From Chondrosia reniformis (Eukaryota; Porifera; Demospongiae; Chondrillida; Chondrillidae), in assembly GCA_947172415.1 (NCBI GenBank), contig OX359195.1, positions 372,001 to 436,000 on the forward strand: a DNA stretch of 64,000 nt, in the 5' to 3' direction. How positions within the stretch are numbered: position 1 is the first letter of the stretch; every line of letters starts with the position of its first letter. The notes under the pieces were generated by a model. The model made no database searches. It worked only from the letters and a program-made list of their open reading frames with translations, and was not told the origin of the DNA. Below are positions 22,501 to 32,100 of the stretch, one piece after another. A program made the position numbers and the translations under genes.

Positions 22501-25500
22501 CAGAAGTCAAAAGGCAAAGGTCTCCTTCTAATTCTCGATGGCTACGATGAGATAAGTGAACAGATGAAGAAGAGTAAAGTCATGAAGGACCTGCTGTCTC
22601 CTGACTCCCATTACTTGGATGAGTGTGACTTGATTGTCACCACACGACCCTTTACCTGTCGTGAAGTACTGTCAGGAATGGTACATCACTGTCTTCATGT
22701 AGAAATACTTGGTTTTACAGAAGAGAAGATTAATCTCTTTATTGACAACTACTTCAGAGTTCCAAACAAGAAAATGTCTGATCAAATGAAAGAGAGATTG
22801 CAGAGCCTTCCTTCAGTTCAAGGGATGTGTTGCCTACCAGTGGTATTGAAGATTATCTGTAAAGTGCAGGAGTACCTAGAGGACGGAGGGCTACCACGTA
22901 CCATGGGAGGGATCTACAGGCTGTATATAAAGAGGCAGTTACTGCTTAATGCTTATGATTTGAAAATTGCTGACATCCTCAAAATTCCAGACCATTTGCT
23001 ACCAGGGTTTTCCCCATTGTGTCAAGTCGCCTATAGGTTTAGCAAGACACAGAAGCTAGTTCTGTCAGTAGAAGACCTTGGAGAAGATTTGGTGAAGTAT
23101 GTGAAACGTGGTAGTATCTATGAGCTCCTGTTTGCTGAGTCAGCAGATGACTTTGATGCCGCCTCTCCTGTCCAGCTGTACATGTTCCTCCACAAGACGA
23201 TCCAAGAGGCTCTAGCAGCTGTCCATGTTACCAAACAGACCAAACCTGACCAAGAGAAGATCTGGAGGGAGCAGCTTGGGAGACCTGAAATGGCTGGTGT
23301 GTGGAAATTCTATTGTAACTTTACTAAACTTGAGAACATTGATTTCCTCTCTCTTCTACAAGCCAGTGATGACCAATCAGGTAACAGGAATGTGCTGTTG
23401 ATGCTTTCATTCTTTGAAGCTGACAATGAAGATCTATCAAATCATTACCTTCCACAGGTTATCCCTAGTGAGCTATTGTTTCATATTAATTCAGTTTATG
23501 AGACTGTAGTTTTACAGTACACACTCCAACATCATGATAACATTCGTATCTTAAAGATCACTACTTCCTCTAAGAGGGTAAAAGCTCACCTTCGACTGCT
23601 TCATTCAACTATATGGTTTCTGAGGAATCTGAAAGAATTTCGAATAAATGGAGTCCTAGTACCCCATACCAAATTGTTGGATAGTCAAGCATTTTCAGAT
23701 CTCCTTCAAGATGATACCAAAGTTACCAAACTATTGGATAGTCAAGAATTTTCAGATCTCCTTCAAGAAAAAGGTGCCATTACACTGCAGATCACTAAAT
23801 GTACCACAATAGGACCTCCTCGGAAAGGGAAGACACACTTGAAGTATCTCTTGACTGATCAATTATGGGATAACGTGGGAAGTACTGTTGCCATGGTAGC
23901 TCCCGAGTGGGTGGAGGTGTACAGCAGTAGCAAGGATAGCAAGGATAGCATGTGGAAACTGTATGACCGTACAGAAAGGGAATCTGATGTGCTCCAGGAT
24001 ATGAAGAGTGATATCTACAAGCCTAAGGAACAAGACGAGGAGGTCCTTATAGATGACAGCAAGATTGAGAAAAGTCCATCTCCTAAACTGGAACAGGACC
24101 AATCACCCACTACAAGCAGTGAAGTGGTACAGGCTGGATCTCTTCAAGAAACTGAAACTAGTATTCCAAATCCACAGTTATACAAAGCTAAACCAGAACA
24201 AGAGAAAGAGACTTCTCTTGATAAAGGCAATGAAGAAAGCCTTCAGCTCACAGCGGAACAGAGTGAAAGGAAATCCCCCAGTTCAGGGCTTCAGCTTCTA
24301 AATAAGGCTTACTCTGATGATAAAGAGAAAGAGTTTCGTAGAAAACTCCAACAAGTTCAACAATCAGAAACAAGGTCACATGAGGAGCAAATTATTCACT
24401 TTATAGACACGGGGGGACAGCCAATCTACCATGATGTACATCCAGTCCTCATCACATCACCCAGTGTCTACCTACTGGTGTTTAGCTTGAAAGATTTGCG
24501 AGATAATCCCAGTGCTGACTTTTTGAGTCCTGACCTCCTTGTGAAAGCTCTGCGTAGCATACAAACACTGGGAACCAAGCAACCAGAGAATAATGAATAT
24601 CTTAAGCTTCATCCAAAATACCCAAAAATCTTTATAATAGGAACTCACAAAGATCAGATCGATTCCAAAGAGTGTAACGACTTACTACAAATGGTTCATG
24701 ATAAAGTGAAGGCCAATTTAAAAAACAAGCCGTACTCTGATTATGTGTGTTATGACACAAATGGCTGCTCATTCTGGTCAGTAGACAACACTCAGGCAGG
24801 AAAGGCTGTCGACCAGGAATATTACAATGGGTTACGTAGAAGAGTTCAATCAGGATCAACTACTATTGAGGTCACCTTACCTCCCTCCTGGTACCTCCTT
24901 GAACACTTTACTCATCAGCATAAACAAAAGTGCCTCTTGTATTCAGATCTCAAAGAATTCTCGGCCAAGCATGACCTTGTTAAGAGGGAACACTTCAGAG
25001 AAATGGTGCACCTCTTTCATATCCTCGGCTTCTACTATTACAAAATACCACATGGATATACCCAGGAAGATAGTATCATTTTCACAGATCCCAACTTCCT
25101 ATACAAAATGACTTCTAAACTGCTTCAAAAAATAGAGAATGAATTGAAATCAAATGCCGAAAGTAAAATCAGTCCTAAAAACGCCATTAATGTTCTTGAG
25201 TATCTTGAGACGATGGATGACTTGATGGACACAAAGATTGATCCCAAATGGTTTGTTGCTCTTCTTGAAGAGCTATTCCTAATAGCTGATCTCTTCAATT
25301 CCTCTTGGCTTGTTCCAGCTGCCCTTCCACGAGGACCCGAAGCTGTCCCATCTGATAGCTCTCTCTTATTTACACTGATAGCCCCAATCACCAAGTCAAT
25401 TTCCTTCATTCCAAGTGGACTCTTCTGTTCACTCATGGCAAGTCTAAGTCAAGAATGGAGACCAGAAGAATTCTACCGCAACTATGCAGTGTTTGCTGTG

Positions 25501-27524
25501 TCACAATTGTGTCATGTAACCATTCGAGAACATGATTCCTTCATAGAGGTGTCCTATGAAACGATTGGTCAGTCCTCTGAAGAAGAGTACAACCAGGTCA
25601 AAGTTCGAGAGACCATTTATCATCGCCTCTTGGAGATTCAAAATGTCCTGTATGAGGATCTTGGTAGCAACACTGATCAGCGCCTATCTTCTGCTCCTCG
25701 AGTAAGCTATGGATTCCTCTGCAGATGTAGAGATTCCATTACTGGTGGTTCAAAACCTTATTCCTCAGAAGCACAATTTCATTTTGCTGAGTATTTACAG
25801 GATGATCGGAACATCTGCGCGGAGTGTACAGAACCCAAAAGCGACTATTTACAAAATATCACTGAAGAACAGTTATCATGGATTTGTAAGTATACACTGC
25901 ATGCAACCATTTTCTCTGAATTCTATTTTTCATTTGCCAATTACGTTGTATGGCTTCAAGTTACGGAAAGATATATCATAGAGTAACTTGTTTATATAGA
26001 GAGAATTTAAAACTTAATAAAAAAATGGCGTTCGAAGAGGCCCTAAATTTGGCACTTTCAAAAGTAACATCACTTCTATGTTTGGGCGCATCGATCCCTA
26101 CTTCTAGTATATCCATGATGCACCCGAACATAGAAGTGATGTGTATAGTTAAATTTCAGTATGCCACTTCTGCAATGTTAGCCTTACCATATGATCACTT
26201 TCTTGTTTCGTTACTTTTTCTAGATGTGCCAATCACTGTTATAGTGCCATCCCTACTTTTAACTTCAGTTTTGAATGTTTTTATTTAACTTATATAAAGA
26301 GAACAATAAAATTTTCTACAATAATAGTGAAGATGTAGGGATGGCACAAAAAGGACAGAAACAAGAAAGGGATATTACACAGTGAAGCATTAGCTATATA
26401 TGCATGAATCATACAACACCCTTGCTTGTAGGATTCATGCATAGCTAATGCTTCACTGTGTAACATCCCTTTCTTGTTTCTGTCCTATTTGTGCCATCCC
26501 TACATCTTCACTATTTTTGTAGAAAATTTTTATTCTCTAATTTCTGTACTTTTTATGGAGCATAAGCTAGGAATTCTAAACCCATTTTGGTTTCGCAATC
26601 TTCGACTGAATATGACTTCATTAAAATGGCGAATTTATTGAGGCCTTTAACTCTGGGGCCATGAAAACCGTCATGCTCAATAATAGTGTTATCGTTCTCA
26701 TTTCTACAAAGAATATAGCTTGGAAAATTTATAGTATTTTCGATTAAGAAGTAGTCCGAAGGCTTATTTCGTTTTTTAGTTATAGCGGGCGAAGAAGATG
26801 AAGAAGATGAAGATGAAGAAGAAAACGAAAATGGGAAATTTCACAGTTCGTTCATTTGCCAGCGGAACACGGTCGCTTGCCTTTAAGGCCAGTTTATAGC
26901 ATGGCTGGTATATTTTTAACTATACATAGCCTTTTTTCGGCGATTTTCGCTCCTATACAAATGTATAAGGAAAACAAAACAACCAGTACCATCCCTACAT
27001 AGAGAGTACTACCGTACTCTCTGATACGTGTTCATATGCAACTATTATAACACTTAATTTATACGTCAATACATCGTTTTTGCAAATGGCAGTGTTCAGG
27101 AAGCTTTAGTTAACGAAGCTATTCCATTGTTATTTATAAAGTTCAGGACACTTAAGTGTCCTCAATCGTTAAGATCATGATATAATATATATTAAATCCT
27201 AAAAAAGTGGCCAAGTAGTTCGAGGGGCCACAGTCCCACAAGTTTTTAAAGTTGAAGTACTTGTTGTTTACTACTTCCCCAAAATGCTATATAATAGTCT
27301 CTGAATTGAACTATACACTGACTGCTCCAACTTCAACATTTTTGTTACATTCAAAGTTCAAACTTCGCAAAGCTAGCTTTAAGTATACATGATGGATTTA
27401 GCCCACCATTTTAACCATCTTTTATTTGTGTAATTATTTCATGGTAGTCCCCTTTGTTCAAAAAAGAAAAAGGAAAGCATTGGCTAGTGCTCCAGTTCAA
27501 TTTCAAAGAGAAGAGCAGCAGTAG
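19541..27524 (+). CDS. Death-CARD-NACHT-Roc-COR fusion protein (unit 2)
   Basis: Exons 19541-19565, 19626-19919, 21273-21664, 22021-25885, 27448-27524; the sum is 4653 nt, giving 1550 residues, with all phases matching. A 25-nt first exon supplies MNRESKVR. Then a Death domain (NWKEVLAHLGI..LLHWVDLN), a CARD-like domain (AIQSVYTILVNQLCVKDI..), and a NACHT ATPase with Walker A GAPGCGKTT near residue 330 and Walker B LLLILDGYDE near 415. A helical/LRR-like stretch follows, then Roc (GPPRKGKT near 835, DTGGQ near 1033, THKD near 1112) and COR. NACHT and Roc-COR lie in one 3865-nt exon. NACHT proteins oligomerise on sensing a ligand; Death and CARD recruit effectors. The basic tail is cut short by a 4-nt deletion. 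Confidence 0.75.
19626..19919 (+). CDS. Death-domain exon of the NACHT-Roc-COR gene
   Basis: Phase 1-1 exon. The pattern WKEVLAHLGIPLKKCDVALRD, then FFKCLLHWVDL and TWSELFDALRKAEEIGAA, is a Death domain. It is joined to the first coding exon (ATG 19541) across a 60-nt intron. Confidence 0.7.
19920..21272 (+). other. Intron of 1.35 kb, no exon seen
   Basis: Non-coding. An inverted-repeat pair flanks 20560-21110: AGTCTCGTTACCATCCCACTTCTGGCCGCCATTTT near 20557 faces AAAATGGCAGCCAGAAGTGGGATGGAGCGAGACT near 21074, so about 20550-21120 looks like a non-autonomous DNA transposon. Confidence 0.5.
20550..21120. mobile_element. Putative non-autonomous DNA transposon with terminal inverted repeats
   Basis: Terminal inverted repeats of about 35 nt (TAGTCTCGTTACCATCCCAC at the left, its complement GTGGGATGGAGCGAGACTA at the right) with few mismatches. 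An ATGCATTAATTAC / GTGCATTAACTAG context flanks them. No transposase is visible. Confidence 0.5.
21273..21664 (+). CDS. CARD-like exon of the NACHT-Roc-COR gene
   Basis: Starts G|GT CAG GAA in phase 1 and ends CCT GAA|GTAAGT in phase 0. About 30 Ser/Pro/Thr-rich residues lead into a six-helix pattern (LQDAIQSVYTILVNQL, DIRENLFAKEII, EALVDHLYTNG, VKRFIQVLRDTS, AVHKEIAETLEGAL). It resembles a CARD but is only distantly like the MASTEIP CARDs. A close homologue is at 30171. Confidence 0.6.
21665..22020 (+). other. Intron before NACHT
   Basis: AT-rich and non-coding; ends in CACTTTTAG|. Confidence 0.6.
22021..25885 (+). CDS. Single exon carrying NACHT, Roc and COR
   Basis: 3865 nt of open frame (1288 codons plus one base). 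Order: N-terminal linker, NACHT (ISGAPGCGKTT; LLLILDGYDEI; sensor-like VTTRPFTCRE), winged-helix/helical part, a short LRR-like piece, then a 57-nt direct repeat (23668 and 23725, KLLDSQAF and KLLDSQEF) that leads straight into the Roc P-loop. Elsewhere in the window NACHT-LRR and Roc-COR lie on separate exons, so the intron was lost or was never present here. The motifs of both nucleotide-binding domains are intact. Confidence 0.8.
25979..27025. mobile_element. Composite insertion of about 1.05 kb absent from the paralogous introns
   Basis: Units 1 and 3 read through from GGAAAGATATAT to TTCATATGCAAC-like sequence without this block. The right end holds CCATCCCTACATAGAGAGTACTACCGTACTCTCTG, which is inverted at 36965-36996. 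Inside are a half-copy of the 370-bp palindromic element (about 26070-26288), a perfect-looking foldback (26308-26531) and a GAAGAAGATGAAGA-rich run (about 26787). No transposase is seen. Confidence 0.6.
26308..26531. mobile_element. Foldback (MITE-like) element
   Basis: Two arms of about 105 nt are almost perfectly complementary (AAAATTTTCTACA at the left, its complement at the right, centre near 26415) and include GTAGGGATGGCACA / TGTGCCATCCCTAC. It is non-coding. Confidence 0.75.
27448..27524 (+). CDS. Shortened tail exon, unit 2
   Basis: Follows CATGGTAG|. It encodes FPFVQKRKRKALASAPVQ, then leaves the unit 1 frame through a 4-nt deletion and stops at 27522-27524. The KRKRK cluster is kept; the second Arg/Ser block and the last exon (still recognisable at 27650-27713) are out of frame or unused. 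Confidence 0.6.
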
Positions 27525-28270
27525 CACAACCTTCAAGTAGGAAGAGAGCATCTTCCCGTGGCCAAACAGGCAAGTTTGAATTAGAAATTTAGTATTATTG
27601 GTAAACCTACAGTGAAAAATGATAATACTGGTGTTTACATTTTTATAGAAATTACTACTAGTCCTAAGAAAAAGGTTGTTTCTAAAGAAGAACAGAGAGA
27701 CATTAGTTTATAAAATTTACATGTACATTTGCAAGACTTAATTGCTATGTATCAGTTTGTGTTACGCATATGCATGCATATATAGATAATATTTCTTTAA
27801 AAGTAAATATTATTTATAAAATGGATACTAATTAATGGACTGTCCTATGGACCAAATGCTTATAACAGCATAAGTGTTAACGTTATTATACAGATAATTA
27901 AATAAAAACATTAAAAAAATCAAGTTAGAATGGTCAGTGTTGCAGCAATGTATAGCATAATAATATATAGTATAAGGTATTGAAACAAGACAGTGATCAT
28001 GAGAGATACATTCAACCATACAGAATTAATTGTGGCATACTGAAATTTAAGTTGTACAGATTACTGCTTTGGTCGCACCATGGTTAATTAGCTGTATATA
28101 TTCTAAATTTTTATCCGATTTCCGATATTGTTGACGTCGACGATTTTGTTAGGGCGTGTCCCAAAAAATATAGGACGGTTTACCCGAGTAGGTTTACCTT
28201 ACGTATACCGTATTAGGATCGTGCATGTGCTCGGGTGCCGCCTCCCCAAACCTCTGATCACGATCGCAAA
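27525..28270 (+). promoter_or_regulatory. Intergenic region and likely promoter of the second caspase-like gene
   Basis: Contains the unused basic-tail exon remnant (about 27648-27713), an old half-copy of the 370-bp palindromic element (about 27873-28048), and the same GGGCGTGTCCCAAA leader as at 10272. The last 500 bases are nearly identical to 9840-10387. Confidence 0.45.
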
Positions 28271-29180
28271 ATGTCTCAAGGCGTTGTGCACTTAGTTGTC
28301 AACAGCTATACAGTCGGATTAAGTGGCTTAGCTAAATTACCTTTCGCCGATGAAGGAATAATTGATTATATGACAACGTTTAATGGTCATCTTTCATTTC
28401 GGAATTGGAAAATGTCTCTTGATTGTGATAGGGCTCAGCTAATTACGAACATGGCTGAGGTCATTGAGTGTTACCGGGAGGGGTATTCGAGCAGCAATAC
28501 GAGTTTCTTGGTGTTCATCTATGTGGGACACGCCAAGGACGACTACATAGTGATGAACGATGGAGATAGAATCAATTTCTACGACATTGTTGACCGTTAT
28601 GCGAATGGCCTACCGCGTGCTAGGAAGATTTTTATTTTCGATGGCTGTAGGGACACGCTAACCGATCTGATAGCCCCCAGGCACCCTAATTGCATCTTCC
28701 TATATTCCGCTCTACCTTGTCAAATTGCTCACTGGGGGATTGAACGCGGCCATTATGGCATAGGGTCGTATTTCTTAAATCAAGAACTCAGAACAAACGT
28801 TGGAAACCTGGAAACGGTTGTTGGTACAGTAAATGAAAAGTTGAAGAAGCAGTGTGGTAGTGACCAAGCCTTTCAGTACATCAACAATGATGCAACTCCT
28901 GTAATTCTATATATACGAAAGGAATGTACAGAGATAGACAATATTGACCTGCAATTGCAAGAGGAATTACAATACATTACCACGCGGATGAAGAAATATC
29001 GTGAAGGTAGGTAGTTTGTGTATGTAATAATAAATATGTTCTTCCTTAACATGCCAATGATGTATGTTTATATTAATTTCTACTATATATTAGAAAACCT
29101 AGATATTGTCAAAGAACATTTAAAGAGCCGTGGTCAGTTAAATGACAGTTCTGAAGGAAGTTCTAGTCATCCTAAGAAAG
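28271..29180 (+). CDS. Caspase-like exons, second copy
   Basis: Exons 28271-29006 and 29094-29180, very close to 10388-11283. The His (VGHAKDD) and Cys (DGCRDT) motifs are kept. The linker exon ends AAG AAA G|GTATAT in phase 1. The COR exon that follows in unit 1 is reduced here to about 23 nt (30043-30065), and reading into it meets a stop within 17 codons. The next in-phase exon is the CARD at 30171. Confidence 0.7.
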
Positions 29181-32100
29181 GTATATACGTACATACAAAA
29201 AGATAAACGGATTATGCAAAGACTAAAGTGTTCCATTTCACGCAATGTACAGTTTAGAATATACTATATACCCGTATACACTATACTGAGTCAGACATGG
29301 TGCTGCTGTAGTCTGATGAAATCAGACCCAAAACTTACACAATACATGCTCCAGTAAGTATTGCGTAAGTTTTGGGTCTGATTTCATCAGACTAGTGCTG
29401 CTGTAGCATAAGTGTTATTTCCAAAAGTAGCATGTTCCCTTATAATATCAAATGTATGTACTGTATGTTATACTGAATATTTGGCTGCTAAACTTGTAGA
29501 ATTATGCTAAGTCTTGGTATTTTCAGACCCATATTTGGTTCTTAAAAGTGGTCAATTTTTGACAGTCAAGATTATAAAACAAAAATGTTTGAATGTATGG
29601 TTGAGAAAGTGGCTTCAAATATTTTTAAGCCATAGGTTTCACCGTTTGGTACCAATGAAGTGTTTTTTTTTTCAATTATAATAAACTCAAGACAAACATT
29701 CTGATACTAGCATGATACTAGCATGAGGTTATTAGAGTTAATTACTGTAAAACCATTAATGTTAACGAAATTAGCGATGCAATATCATTCAGAATCACTA
29801 ACATTTATGGTCACTAAAATGCCTATTATCACGCATATGCAGTAGTGTACCACATTGTGAGTGAAGTACAAAATGGCGTCCTCCCATGTACATCAGGTTG
29901 CAGAAAGGAAAACAGTCACACTCTTTGCTGACATGACACTAAAAATAATGTTAATGGTTTTACAGTAAACAAAACAAATTGGCCATACAGTATTATCTTC
30001 CATTGCATTTTTGGACTGGCTTGTTTGCTATTAATATTATAGGTAAAACAGTCAATTTGATCAAAACTGTACCATACATAGTTTGGTCTCCAAACTGAAC
30101 CGTGTGTGTGTGGTCTCCTTTTAATAGCAATTTTATATCCATAATGTAAAGACACTATTTCATCCTTCAGGTCGGGAAAGCCCTCTTCCTATTTTCCCCC
30201 CCTCTCATACTCCATTGCAAGATGCCATTCAGTCGGTTTACACCATCTTGGTGAATCAGCTCTGTGTAAAGGATATCAGAGAAGACCTCTTTGCTCAAGG
30301 AATTATCGACATGCCGCTTAATCAAACCATTCAGAATAAGAGCAATTCCAAAGAGGCGAATGAGGCACTGGTCAATCACTTGTATAGGAACGGGACAGTA
30401 GGGTTGGTAGAGAGATTCATTCAAGTTCTCCGAGATACCTCTTTGATGTATGCAGTCCACAAGGAGATTGCTGAAACATTAGAAGGCGCTCTGAGTGACC
30501 ATAACGTGATGGTTCAGTCATTACCAGGCCAGCCTGAAGTAAGTTATCTTTTCTTACAGAATGCAGACTACAATAAGTATACACATGGATTAACAATAAT
30601 GAAGTAAGGTTTTACATGTTGTATGTACGTATGTGTTATATAGCAATGGAAAGGAGACCAGGTAAGGTCATTGCCCAAACACAGAGGTGTATGGTTAATT
30701 TACTTAAATTTCAGTATATATGCAACTTCTGTATGATTAGCCTTATCATATAATCACTGTCTTGTTTTGATACTTTTTGAAGATGTATTAGTGAACACTG
30801 CCATTCCTACTTCTAACATCATTTTTGTAAATGTTTTTATTTACGTACTTGTATAGAGTGTACTATACAGGTCTATGAAGTGTGTCATGTATGTATCCAG
30901 TTAGGTATGCTAACAAAATTCAGTTAGAGGAACAAAGATCCTCTACATTTGTATGCTGTTTATTATTTATTATATATAAAATATTAATTTACTCTTGTAA
31001 GATGAAAAAAGTTTGAAGTGTATACAGTACAGTGTGTACAGTAAATTCTCATCAAAACCATTCAACTATGGCTCCCCCTAATATCTCCACACTAATATCT
31101 CCTGCCTAGTAATTCTCATATATATGCTATATGTCTCCTTCTGTACCTCTTCAGAACGTACCTCCTCAGAACGTACCTCCTCAGAATGTACAGGAGGTTG
31201 ATCTTAACCAGTCCATTCTACCAGTACGTCTACTTTCTGTAGCTATATGTATATATAGAGTGTACTATACAGGTTTATGAAGTGTGTCATATATGTGCCC
31301 AGTTATGTATGCTAACAAAATTCAGTTAGAGGAACAAAGATCTCTACTGTATAATATAAATAAGCAATATGTTTCATTCTGTAGGACCCTCTATTAAAGC
31401 TACAAGAAAATGCATTTTATGAATACAAGTCATATAAGCTGGCTGAAGGAGACAGTGAAGTAAGGTTTGTCAGACTAGCCATAGTGAAGAACAAGCCATC
31501 AGTCTTAGAGACAAAGGGAGATCAATTAGAAACATTAAAACGATTAAGGGAGTGCGGTCCTAAAAGTGACATTGAGGGACACATAGATGTTAAAGATTTA
31601 GCAAAGCAATGTAAAGATAGGATACGAATCATATATGGTCAAGCGGGAACAGGAAAGACAACTGCCATGAAGCACATCTGTCAACAAGTAGCTCTCTCTC
31701 AGATTAAGAGTGATTTTGCACTCATTCTCTTCTTTCCCTTGAGAGATGAGAGTGTTTCTAAGTGTACCGACCTCCCCAGTCTACTCGATTACTATAGGGA
31801 GGGGTACTTTGAAGACATCATCATGGCAACCAAAATGCTAAAGGAAGGAAACGGTCGAGACACATTGCTGATATTTGATGGTGCTGATGAAGCTAGAGAG
31901 CTTCTACAGGAGGGATCCAATTCTGTCCTTTTGAAGCTGTTAAAAGGGAAGTTGCTACCGGAAGCCTCAATCATACTTTCCAGTCGACCTGGTATTTGTT
32001 CTGAACCACAGAAATATGCCAATCAGTTCTATGAAGTACAGGGATTTGATGAGGTTGCTATTGAGGCTTTCGTGAAGGAGTTCTTCAAAGATGATCCAAT

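Larger units (their letters stand above)
25886..27447 (+). other. Intron enlarged by a mobile insertion
   Basis: Corresponds to 8933-9548 and 54624-55140 in the other units. The extra length is due to the insertion at about 25979-27025. Confidence 0.65.
29181..30170 (+). other. Intron or intergenic DNA with a COR-exon remnant
   Basis: Homologous to the intron 11284-12177 up to the acceptor and first bases of the COR exon (30043-30065), then switches to a sequence (TAGTTTGGTCTCCAAACTGAAC onward, about 30076) also found at 46975-47040. It holds an 83-bp palindromic insertion. Confidence 0.6.

Noticed and set aside
26003-26288. 112-codon frame after the NACHT-Roc-COR exon, repeated in part at 37800
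   Set aside because: It lies in the composite insertion and palindromic element, not in a gene.
26760-26830. GAAGAAGATGAAGA run as an acidic coding repeat
   Set aside because: No open frame or splice support; simple repeat inside the insertion, mirrored at about 37200.
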